The notes under the pieces are model-generated. The model saw only the letters and a program-made list of their open reading frames with translations, had not been told where the DNA came from and made no database searches. Shown here in pieces: positions 26,301-34,318 of a stretch of DNA of 64,000 nt. This stretch comes from Owenia fusiformis (lineage: Eukaryota; Annelida; Polychaeta; Sabellida; Oweniidae). Both the position numbers and the translations under genes were made by a program. The stretch's first letter is position 1. Each line of letters begins with the position of its first letter. Location of the stretch: the NCBI GenBank assembly GCA_903813345.2, contig CAIIXF020000001.1, positions 28,695,915 through 28,759,914 on the forward strand, in the 5' to 3' direction.

Positions 26301-26356
26301 TTATTGTACTTACATTTTGCCTGTAAAGTTTTGTCCTGGTTGCGTCCAAAGTTCAT
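11301..26356 (-). CDS. GULP1: PTB-domain engulfment adaptor GULP1/CED-6 homologue (11 exons)
   Basis: This cytosolic adaptor links phagocytic receptors of the CED-1/MEGF10/LRP1 type (NPxY tails) to engulfment and clathrin traffic. Coding exons on the minus strand are 26314-26356, 20611-20675, 19717-19887, 19340-19477, 18423-18539, 16883-17011, 16342-16449, 13500-13671, 12822-12950, 12055-12251 and 11301-11375, about 447 aa. The PTB domain spans about residues 16-165 ([74 protein letters not shown]). A coiled coil follows at about 170-218 ([16 protein letters not shown]), then a Pro/Gln-rich tail with mixed CAG/CAA polyQ (369-380), DPF (394-396, an AP-2 type motif) and an acidic end [11 protein letters not shown]. 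The tail is longer and more Q-rich than in vertebrate GULP1 as I recall it. Intron 1 is 5.6 kb. The start [10 protein letters not shown] is chosen by position against GULP; an upstream exon may extend it. Confidence 0.93.
12055..12251 (-). CDS. GULP1: GULP/CED-6 exon: polyQ and DPF motif
   Basis: Phase 1 in and 0 out (TTTAG|CTT, CAG|GTAAAT). It encodes [10 protein letters not shown], two glutamine runs split by one Lys, then FDPS and [14 protein letters not shown] matches the AP-2 alpha-ear binding motif. The Q codons are mixed CAA/CAG. The poly-Cys frame on the opposite strand is only the antisense of this run. Confidence 0.9.
12360..12700. repeat. intronic hairpin repeat with duplicated 22-bp unit
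   Basis: Lies in the GULP intron between 12252 and 12821. A unit containing CATATCTTCCCGCTTCGGTG is repeated near 12446-12500, and TAGAGTTTTAGGG-type ends recur as inverted sequence. GTCCCTACGGTCCCTC (about 12604) has relatives at about 51365 (GTCCCTATGGTCCCTC). Confidence 0.5.
12822..12950 (-). CDS. GULP1: GULP/CED-6 exon: Pro/Gln-rich tail
   Basis: Phase 1 in and out. It encodes [23 protein letters not shown] and PTPQNNQQ; the Pro-rich motifs could bind SH3 domains. Its acceptor (GTTTGTAG|TAC) sits directly next to an 18-bp tandem array on the intron side. Confidence 0.85.
12956..13165. repeat. 18-bp minisatellite beside a splice acceptor
   Basis: About 11-12 copies of CATCGTGCCTCAACACAA (18 bp), with an A/G variant in some copies, lie in the GULP intron 12951-13499. 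The array starts five bases from the exon at 12950. Because 18 is a multiple of three and the unit has no stop, most frames on both strands are open across it. Confidence 0.95.
13500..13671 (-). CDS. GULP1: GULP/CED-6 exon: Thr/Asn/Pro-rich tail
   Basis: Acceptor ATTTCAG|TCG, donor ACTT|GTAAGT, phase 0 in and 1 out. It encodes [19 protein letters not shown] followed by Thr, Ala, Asn and Pro runs. Disordered linker; the frame fits both neighbours. Confidence 0.85.
13834..16134. mobile_element. 2.3-kb element with 28-bp perfect TIRs (in GULP intron)
   Basis: A 28-bp sequence starting AATAGAGATTTTACATTTTG at 13834 is exactly inverted at 16107-16134. The interior includes a block (14830-15240) that is a diverged relative of 54355-54720, and irregular repeats around GTATATACTTTCTC (15310-15600). 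No transposase frame is visible, so it is non-autonomous or decayed. Confidence 0.7.
16342..16449 (-). CDS. GULP1: GULP/CED-6 exon: polar linker
   Basis: 36 codons, phase 0 in and out (TTTTGTAG|ATT, CAG|GTAGGA). The product is low-complexity, Ser/Thr/Gln/Asp-rich ([20 protein letters not shown]), and probably disordered. Confidence 0.8.
16570..16860. repeat. intronic inverted repeat with CTTCGGTC block
   Basis: Blocks GACCTCAGAGCAGGTGTACTA (part) and TAGTACCCCTGCTCTTCGGTC form an imperfect hairpin around 16715-16850, in the GULP intron. Short frames here have no recognised similarity. Confidence 0.5.
16883..17011 (-). CDS. GULP1: GULP/CED-6 exon: coiled coil (5' edge uncertain)
   Basis: Encodes [20 protein letters not shown] and [10 protein letters not shown] with donor GGG|GTAAGT. 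The nearest acceptor (TATTATAG, exon from 16988) would put this exon out of frame with the upstream phase-0 donor by one base. The AG at 17012-17013 restores the frame and adds eight residues (ILSDVYYR), which lie at the edge of the tandem array. I give the in-frame boundary. A one-base assembly error at 16988 is the main alternative. Confidence 0.7.
17012..17910. repeat. 92-bp tandem array, about 9-10 units
   Basis: Units contain GATTGAACATACATCAGATC, ATGTAACATACATAAAACCA, TGTAGCATACATTGGACTAT and CAAGTACATACTTGTACAGC. Most periods are 92 bp; one unit is 87 bp and a late one is shortened. Each unit carries the perfect palindrome AAGTACATACTTGTAC-like core. The array sits in the GULP intron 17012-18422 and touches the coiled-coil exon. 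A degenerate continuation (ATGTAACATACAT words) runs on to about 18370. Confidence 0.95.
18423..18539 (-). CDS. GULP1: GULP/CED-6 exon: PTB C-terminal helix
   Basis: 39 codons, [20 protein letters not shown] then a polar helix ending LLLQKK at donor AAG|GTAAGT, phase 0. This is the C-terminal helix that caps the PTB fold, leading into the coiled coil. Confidence 0.95.
19340..19477 (-). CDS. GULP1: GULP/CED-6 exon: PTB core 2
   Basis: 46 codons, phase 0 in and out. It contains [20 protein letters not shown] and CFVFNSEKC, the later strands of the PTB fold; the ISYCADDK motif is typical of the family. Confidence 0.95.
19717..19887 (-). CDS. GULP1: GULP/CED-6 exon: PTB core 1
   Basis: 57 codons, phase 0 on both sides, with consensus splice sites. 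It contains [20 protein letters not shown] and [20 protein letters not shown]. This is the most diagnostic stretch for the GULP/CED-6 family. Confidence 0.95.
20611..20675 (-). CDS. GULP1: GULP/CED-6 exon: start of PTB domain
   Basis: Acceptor TGTTTCAG|TGGGGAAG and donor GTGAAG|GTAAGG. With the incoming base it reads [22 protein letters not shown], matching the start of the GULP PTB domain. 65 bp, phase 1 in and phase 0 out. Confidence 0.9.
20969..22945. repeat. direct duplication, copy 1 (GULP intron 1)
   Basis: Begins at ACCTGGTACCAGACT and matches 23477-25020 base for base over long runs. It carries an extra 418-bp segment (22371-22788) that copy 2 lacks, and a different 100-bp stretch at about 21605-21705. 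Confidence 0.9.
22371..22788. mobile_element. 418-bp hairpin insertion in duplication copy 1
   Basis: Absent from copy 2, where CATAAGGCAT runs straight into ACTATTTTGACACTG, so the ends are defined by comparison. The left part is a hairpin: TCCTATGATTTATGAGTGAT pairs with ATCACGAGTAAATCATAGGA (one G/C-rich loop CGAGCGAGCGTAGTGAGAGA). No coding capacity. Confidence 0.8.
22980..23476. mobile_element. 0.5-kb MITE with 16-bp TIRs
   Basis: TTTTATTATGCACCTC at the left is exactly inverted as GAGGTGCATAATAAAA at the right, with TA at the likely insertion points, which would suit a Tc1/mariner-type MITE. It separates the two copies of the direct duplication. Confidence 0.7.
23477..25020. repeat. 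direct duplication, copy 2 (GULP intron 1)
   Basis: Matches 20969-22945 and ends near AAGTTACTAAAA in both. Its 24110-24210 segment replaces the copy-1 sequence and includes a block (GCATTCGTTCGACTTCACTT) whose reverse complement is at about 740-765. Its left edge abuts the right end of the 0.5-kb element at 22980-23476. Confidence 0.9.
25030..26313. other. GULP intron 1, right part
   Basis: No exon recognised. AT-rich, with a C-run/G-run hairpin near 26150-26205. Confidence 0.5.
26314..26356 (-). CDS. GULP1: GULP/CED-6 first certain coding exon
   Basis: ATG AAC TTT GGA... encodes [14 protein letters not shown] plus one base, with donor AAAAT|GTAAGT (phase 1). The frame stays open upstream to an acceptor with a good pyrimidine tract (TCTTCTTGTTCCTAATAG|GG, exon edge 26396). 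The exon is therefore probably 26314-26396, spliced to a further 5' exon, and its extra bases are either 5' UTR or coding. Confidence 0.75.
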
Positions 26357-27335
26357 ATTGACTTGGAAGTACTTCCTTCTGCCAAACTCCCTATTAGGAA
26401 CAAGAAGAGCATTTTGAGTACTGGTTATATAAGATTTAGCTTGAGCAACATTATCCATTTTGAGCAGAAGTATATATAATCCAAGTGAAATCCTTCTGTT
26501 TAAGTTATATCTTTTGGAGATGTCCAGATTTTATTATGATTTATACATTTATTGGTAATTTGCTGCTGAGTTGGCAATAACAATCCATATGTTAAATATA
26601 GCCTATGTGTTTAACAAGGACTACACTTAATGCTTTGTAGTACAGCAACTTTAATCCTTTCTGCTATTATTGTTTAGTAACACTAGCTACATATGTTAAC
26701 AAAAGTTTCCATAATAGATAAATATTCCAGTATTTCCGCTATTCTTAAAACGTCCTTGTAGGAAACAGAAACTGCTGGCTTCTGATGATCTTAGCTTGGT
26801 GAACGACTATTCTGGATATTTCATTGAACTTAAAAGCATATACATGTACATGTAATGACAAGGTGTGTAAAGTTCATATGTCAGACACCATATAAAACAA
26901 CAGAGTACGAACTTGTACATAAATATATAAATCACATGTTCAATTGTTAATGTATCAGATGGCAAAATTCACATTGACATGTGGCGGACAGCTGATACCT
27001 CCTATACGTAATATAATACACATCATAAGCATCTTATCCTAAAAAATGTTTCTTATTATCTGTGTATAATATATTAAGAATTGTGTAAAGCATCAAAATT
27101 CAGAGAATATGTTTGTGATTCGTTCAGTTTGTTTAGCCAACTTCTCTGTTGTCTATCTGCACTATCAATTAATTGGTCATCTCTGATTATAGTGTATACT
27201 AAAGGGTCAAAGGTCAATCTAAGTATTCAATGTTTTAATTAATGAAAATTCAGTATAAACACTGATAACTAAATAAGGACTGCAACTAATTGAAATTCTA
27301 GAATAATTGGAAATGTCTAATGTGATGACAATTAT

Positions 27336-30212
27336 CACTGGGGAGTATCGTGATGCAACAACACCGTGTTGTTGCATCAAGATGGCCAGACTTCCGGTGA
27401 TAGATTTTCGTACGATATTTTGTTTCCCCAATTAAACCCATTTCTAGGACGAGTTGCTCAATAACCATACACGTGCAGTTAGCGCACGATCTATATTTAA
27501 AGAAACTGTCATTAGTATACATGTACCATCACCAAGAAGCAATAAGTTCACGGTTTTAGTTCCTCACTATTGATGCAACAACACCAAACCGAAGATGCAA
27601 CAACACCCCTCTAGATTTGAGCAATGATGCAGCAACACCAATTAATAGTATAATTTCAGAAGACCATAAATCTCGAGAGGAACAGATTTTTAAATGCTAC
27701 TATTGCAATACCGTTACCAATTAGCCTACCCATATTTGCGTTCTTCTCAAGGCATTCAAAATACACGTCCTGCGGGCGAAGATCCTTTATATGTGTTTTC
27801 AAAAATTTATACTTTTACATATTATAATGTACTGGACGTTATTCTATAACATAGTTCAATCGCCTTTAACATGGCAAGCATTAGTAACCCAATCTATTTT
27901 CATAAACCACTGTTCCATAGCTTGATGACCCTGACTCCAGTTAGTATCATTCAAAATGGTGGACAAACATCTTTCGTTCTCGGTAAACATGATGAGCTAT
28001 TGGATATTATCATGATATTATCTGTCATCCATCTCTGAAACAGTGATAAACTAGTAGATGTACGTTACCACTGTTTATCAAATTATAACTAAAACAGTTT
28101 AACTGTGACATTCGTGAGCTTATGTTGATGGGATGATTGCTTCATCTATGATATAATATGACATGATTCTTTATTTCCTACAATTTGGAGAGCCAACGTG
28201 TAAAAACGTCTAATTGACTTTATTAGAGAGGCCGTTTAGTTACACGACGCACATGTAGAATTATTGCTCTCTTTGGATTCCTTCTCTCCGACTGAGTAAA
28301 AAGGTAAACAAAAGTGATAAGATTTAGGGCCCAAAAAGGTAAATTGATAGGGGTACAGTTATCCCAGATATCCCGGGGCCTCGGGAAATATCATATTGTC
28401 TCTCGAAATAAAACCAATATTGAATCCCTCTCAGTAAATAACTTTTATATAATAGCATTGTATAACTGCAATATCATTAAACCAACACTCATCCTATACA
28501 ACTCTTGATGTACAACTTGATGTACAACTCCTGGATAGCGTAAACTCCTGAGCAGTGTATACAACTCTTCAACTTGATATATGACATCATACTTTGTAGA
28601 CCCCTCTTGAGGTCAACTGGCAAAATTGTATACCGATACTGTAAACCTTGAAAGTACTGTTGATCAAGACCAGAGGTCGAGGACACTTTTGCCAGTTGAC
28701 CGAAAAGAGAGGTTAACAATTGTTCTGTTAGTCCAAATAATATAATAATTGGACGAATATATAATCGAATATCACGTTCATATTTGATAAGTAAAGGTAT
28801 CATATTTTAGCAAAAAATCCCCAAACCGTCGAATACTTGTAATTTTTTATACAACTTATTTTTTCAAAATTAAAAAAATTTCAACATGAAAAAAACAATT
28901 TTTCAAAAATAGGGGTCAAGTACCTAGTAGTGGTCAACAGTTTACAATTGTTGACCTCCCCAGAGGCCAACCGGCAAAATTGTATACCGAGACTGTAAAC
29001 CGAAAAATACTGTTGACAGAGACCGAAGGTCGAGGTCAACAGTAGTTTCAAGGTTTACAGTTGAGGTATATGATTTTGACGGTTGATCGGTTGATCGAAT
29101 GGAGAGGTCTACAATTGTTTTGTTAGTCCGAGTAAACTAATAATACACATATAGACGACGATCATCAATCGGCATGGCTTCATTTCACAACCTTTTCTCC
29201 GAACCACGTTAGCAATATTTTTTTTAGAAAATATGGAGACATTGCAAGAAGCTTAACTCTGTATTTGGCACATCACGGCGTACTCGTTAGTGAATTAATG
29301 TTAATTTTAAGTTTCTATTTGTATCTTTGCTATACTTGTCGCCTAGTAAAGTCAATTTCATCAACATTTACAAAATGTCCGTCTTCCATGTTTTTTTGTG
29401 ACGTCATGAAACTTTTTTTCAGAAGTAGCGGTCAACAGTACCTAGTAGCGGTCAACAGTACATAATTTTGACCGCTAATCACCCAATCAGAATCGAGTAT
29501 TTCAGTTGAGGTACTAACAATACATTTTGTTGCCCGCTCATCAACCAATCAGAATTGAGTATTTCAATTGAGGTACTAACAACACAAAATGACTGATATC
29601 TGCTGTCTTTCCAAAATTATATTAGTTATTTGTAAGCAATTTCCATACGGTAAATCAAGGGCATTAATCTAGAAAATGTATAATCTTTATTTTTCAGATA
29701 CAATATCAATGAGATTGCCTCCCGGGGATTCTGTACTTTATTTAGTTTGCCTTGTATATCCTTTTAACTTTGATATAGACAAAGAAACCAAACAAAATAC
29801 GTTTCGTTCATGGTCCACTGACTCACGCGTTTTATTCATGTCCCGACCTACACCTGTAAACAGAACATAAAACAGTTTCTCTTGTTGTTCAATGATACAT
29901 TATATTGGCGTTTTTGCATCAGCACATTGGTGTTGTTGCATCATCGATAAGAAACAGAGTGGTGTTGTTGCATCAATAGTGAGGAATTAAAACCACGAAT
30001 TTATCGCTTCTTCATGATGCTACATGTATACCAATGACAGTTTTTTAAAAATATAGATCATGTGCTAACTGCATGTGTATGATTATTGAGCAACTCGTCC
30101 TAGAAATGGGTGTAAATTGGGAAAACAAAACATCGTACGAAAATCTATCACCGGAAGTCTGGCCATCTTGATGCAACAACACGGTGTTGTTGCATCACAA
30201 TACCCCCCAGTG
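27336..30212. mobile_element. 2.9-kb TIR element with palindromic subterminal repeats
   Basis: The left arm (27336-27640) and right arm (about 29905-30212) are inverted copies beginning CACTGGGG(A/G)GTAT(C/T)GTGATG. AATTAT flanks both ends (27330-27335 and 30213-30218). Just inside each end is a near-perfect 27-bp palindrome made of GATGCAACAACACC facing itself. The same 14-mer, with variants, recurs at about 27571, 27593 and 27624 and in the right arm. The interior has no recognisable transposase. It contains repeats of GGTCAACAGTA and TGTATACCGA(G/T)ACTGTAAACC. Confidence 0.85.
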
Positions 30213-30224
30213 AATTATGATGGT

Positions 30225-30800
30225 GATGATGATTAGTATGTTTACAGTTAAACTATTAAATCTGTAAAATTGAATATGTATGATGAACACCTGTATGATA
30301 CAATGATACTTATATGATGATAAACACCTAAATGATGAGCGCCTCTATATGATGAACACTTTCGTATTATGAGTACATTCATAAGATGAAGTCTGTATTA
30401 CCTCTATGATAAACACATCTATATGATGAACACATCTCTTGGGAGAATGTAGCTTCAAGGTGACAAACACTTTAAGATGTGGCCTTAAATATACATGTAT
30501 ACTTTGCATATTTTATATCTTATTTTTATATCTTAGTTGAAACTAAAACAATGAATAAGTAAAACTCAGAAACAAATATGTTTGTCACACAGAACATTAT
30601 GTATGACTTGTTTTATGTTGCCATAGTGCAAACTGAAAGAAAGTAATGAGAATTTAGTGCGATAACTTCAAGTTCATTTAAACAAATAAGTAAACTTAAA
30701 CATTCAAGTGATCCACTCAAATTATTTATAACGCAAAGTAGACATATTTACTCATGTTACTAGGTGTAAGGTAGCATTCCCGAATTCAACTGCCAGCTGA
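30225..30800. other. non-coding, degenerate ATGATGAACAC repeats
   Basis: About 30225-30440 carries loosely repeated TATGATGAACACCT words. No gene seen. Confidence 0.5.
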
Positions 30801-30817
30801 CGGCTGATGCATTAACC

Positions 30818-32124
30818 GGTATCAAGACGTTTCACCCCCTGGACGTTTCACCCCTAGACTGTTCACCCCTTAGACATTTCACCCCCTGGACATTTCACCC
30901 CCTAGACACTTCACCCCCTAGACATTTCACCCCCTAGACGTTTCACCCCCTGGACGTTTCACCCCCTAGACATTTCACCCCTAGACGTTTCATCCCTTAG
31001 ACATTTCACCCCTAGACGTTTCACCCCTTAGACATTTCACCCCCTAGACATTTCACCCCCTAGACATTTCACCCCCATATACAGTCTGTGTATTGTACAA
31101 TGTGATGGGTTGGATTATAAGTGAATTTTGACTTAATTTATATGAGTGCATATATACTGATTTCTTTTCCAAGTAACATTGACTAGAAAAGGTCATAGTG
31201 TATAAAACCACAACAATATTGGTACAAATAAGTTTTAAAAAAAGTTTGGACTTTGCACTAATTAAAGATGCTAGTCTCTAATTGCCTAGATAATCCCTTC
31301 CCTTGTTATCAATTGCATTATTAAAAAGCAACAAACCGATTCATTATTATTTAGATTTAGAAAATTAATTCAATTGTTTTTTCTTCTTGTAGGTACATGA
31401 GGTAACATGTTATTTATAATGATATAAAAGCATTAGTTTTATGGTAAACAATATTAGATATGGCATTAATTAGATGTGAAATTAATTAGAATTGTATAAG
31501 ATTTAAATTAAAGGGAACTTTCTACTATACCCGCCATGCTATCTGGCCCGAACAAGCCACCTGGTGTTGAAACTTGTAACTACCTACTCACCTCTGCGTT
31601 AATTCTAGTGACTTACAGCACTTGTTATTTGATTATTCTATTTGGAACACTTGGTAATTAAATTGTGATTTTTATTAATCAAACCCACGCTAAACCATAT
31701 TACATAAAATCAACTTAAATTCACTAAAAGTTACTGAGCAAAATGTGTCAATAGGAAATATGTTCTATAATATATGCCATTTACACTAAGGGTATTCAGT
31801 TCTAACAAAGAGAAATACTTGAATGAAATATGTAGGAGTAAAAAATGAAGATTAAAATGTCTAGGGGGTGAAACGTCTAAGGGGTGAAACGTCTAAGGGA
31901 TGAAATGTCTAGGGGGTGAAATGTCTTAGGGGTGAAACGTCTAGGGGGTGAAGTGTCCAGGGGGTGAAATGTCTAAGGGATGAAATGTCTAGGGGTGAAA
32001 CGTCCAGGGGGAGAAATGTCCAGGGGGTGAAATGTCTAAGGGGTGAAATGTCCAGGGGGTGAAACGTCTAAGGGGTGAACAGTCTAGGGGTGAAACGTCC
32101 AGGGGGTGAAACGTCTAGAAAGCT
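30818..32124. mobile_element. Foldback-like element: inverted ends made of 16-bp tandem repeats
   Basis: The left arm (about 30825-31078) is a run of about 16 units of CTAGACATTTCACCCC and variants (GACGTTTCACC, CTGGACG). The right arm (31858-32117) is the same array inverted, and the unit order matches from the outer ends (both include a single TAGACTGTTCACCCC variant third from the edge). The spacer of about 780 bp is AT-rich without a gene. CATTAACC lies outside both ends (30810-30817 and 32125-32132), a candidate 8-bp target duplication. Confidence 0.85.
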
Positions 32125-32132
32125 CATTAACC

Positions 32133-33433
32133 TACTATTTTATGGCCAACTCAACTCATACATATAGCGAAAATGACACGATCAATAAGTTGGAATTGTT
32201 CAACTAAAGAGATGATCTTTTTTGCTGTATGATAGTACTATACATTGTTTTCGTGTTATGTAGTCACAAATTCAAGTATGATTCTCGTGGCATTAAGGCT
32301 TGTAAACATGATATATCTTCTGATGTACATATATATTATGTATCATCAGTTTGAGTACATATATCTATCTATCTGTCATGTTGACTCATAAATACACTGA
32401 CAGTTATGCTATCTTGTAAACAAAAACAATTGCCTGATAACATAAGGGGCAGCTTCAAAATATCAATGTTTGATAGGAAACTAAACAAATTTAGTTTTGA
32501 CTTTCACCACCTCCCCCTGAAAACAAAATACCTCAAAAGTTGAAATTGCGAAATTACCGCTGGAGTTTTGGAGAATGTAACTTAAAGACACATTCATTGG
32601 TCTTCTCACTTCTATTTCCTTGTAATATCAATCATAATCTTTGTATCAATCATAATTTATGATCTGTTTTATGGTCTCTTCATGTTTGGGATAGGAAACT
32701 AAAACGTGTGTTAACCCCCTCCCCAAACTAAATTTATTTAATTTCTTATCAGACATTGATATTTTGATGCCACCCCTAAAACAGTTTCATTCTGACAACA
32801 CTTATTTGGAACATTTACTATACACAAACACCTACCTAACATCTATATTCAGTGATAGGAATATCTTTTCTACAATTTATTGAGAGAAAGCCCTTACAAA
32901 TATCTATAAACAAGTACATTTAGGGAAACATCAAAAATATTAAACATACATAGTATAACCTTTCATCCAAACACCTCTCTAATCTGAGCACCTAGCAATA
33001 TGAACACCCTTTTCCAATGTTAAAAACCTTGAAATGGAAACACCTCCCAATTTGAATAATGAACAGTCATATTGGAAACACCTCTCATAACAAATTTTTG
33101 AAATCACTGTTTATATGATGTCAGTTGTCTATGATTAATAAATTCATTTGAATCTCATGAATGGGAAAACCTTTAAGTGTGAACACTTCCTAATCTGAAC
33201 ACTTTAAGACAGATTTTATTATACCTTTACTAAACCCAGACCCTTAAAGAACACCTTGTGACAAGCAGTGAATACCTTCTAAGAGAACACCTATATATAA
33301 TAAACACCTACATACAACCTGAGGTCAACAAAAACTCTCTCTTTCTCAACTATAAATTATGAAATTGTTTTTCTTGACTTCCCCCCTCCTACAAATGTTA
33401 CCTTAATATACACACAAATAACAACATGTTTAC
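32133..33433. other. intergenic, small repeats
   Basis: No gene seen. About 32945-33230 is a diverged copy of the repeat with TCTAATCTGA(A/G)CACCT and TATGAACACC words that also occurs near 20370 and 51840. Confidence 0.5.
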
Positions 33434-33477
33434 CTGATGACTGCAGGCAACTGTAATCCTCGTTTCAAACCTGGCAT
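33434..33477 (-). CDS. GULP1: candidate alternative/first coding exon of GULP
   Basis: On the minus strand an ATG in good context (ACAAAATGCC) opens MPGLKRGLQLPAVI plus two bases before a donor (ATCAG|GTAAAC). The phase-2 end joins in frame to the acceptor at 26396, giving ...[26 protein letters not shown] and on into the PTB domain. The frame match has a one-in-three chance of being accidental, the intron would be 7 kb, and I know no family sequence that proves it. It may equally be 5' UTR or not transcribed. Confidence 0.35.
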
Positions 33478-33493
33478 TTTGTAGTTCAGACAC

Positions 33494-34318
33494 CTGAGCG
33501 GAATCCAAAGAATCTTTGAAGTAGCAACCTCAGGTTAAACAACCTTTCACTTTCCTTGCACTTAATCCTTCCAAGATTATTTATGGGAACCACAAAATTG
33601 ATATTTTGAATCTATTTTTGGAAGTTATGTACTTGATTAGAATATCCTCAAAATTACAATTAATAGTTTAATAATACATGTATGTTCGGTTTGAAAATAA
33701 CCATTGCTAAGTTTATATTGAAATTAGTGGATTTCATATCCAGAGGCTGTGATTATTCATATAAATGTCAGAATGTTTCGTCGCTTTTTCGAGTCCATGT
33801 TATCTATGGGTCCCTTAGGTATGGAGTAATAATCATTGTTAACGATTTAAACATGCTAATTATAACATCCAAATAGCCTACCATTTTTTACCATTTTCTT
33901 TGTTGATTATTAGGTATATTTTAGTAAAATATACCCTATCTGTGTTAAATGGTTAAATGACCATCAATTCCCATGTTGATCACTGATAAATGAAAATGTT
34001 CTCATAGAAATAAAAATATTATTGCTTTTGCAACTTCGGCAAATTAATCATGGTAGTGTTAAATCAATGCTGACTATCGTCCATTCTACTTTATTTTCCT
34101 CATTTTATCAGGCCCAATCTTTACAGAAAACTTCACAATTTCTATTTTTTGGGGTTCAATAAATCCCAATCAAGTAAAGGTCGATTTCTTATTTCTGCAC
34201 TCAAAATCAAAAAAAAAATAACAAATGAAAGTGAACAATTTTAAATTTGACTTGAAACCTATTTATGATATTGATGAAAATAGAAACTTATTGATTAAGG
34301 ATGTTCACACTTCTAATT
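33494..34318. other. intergenic, no gene seen
   Basis: AT-rich sequence without recognised exons or clear repeats. If GULP starts at 33477, its promoter would be here. Confidence 0.4.

Noticed and set aside
28489-28803. 104-codon minus-strand frame in the 27.3-30.2 kb element as transposase
   Set aside because: Low complexity, overlaps repeated GGTCAAC blocks, no recognisable domain.
33434-33493. A 20-codon exon-like frame (VSELQNARFETRITVACSHQ) with canonical splice sites on the minus strand
   Set aside because: It overlaps the candidate GULP start in another frame, no neighbouring exon continues it, and joining it to the 26396 acceptor destroys the PTB frame.
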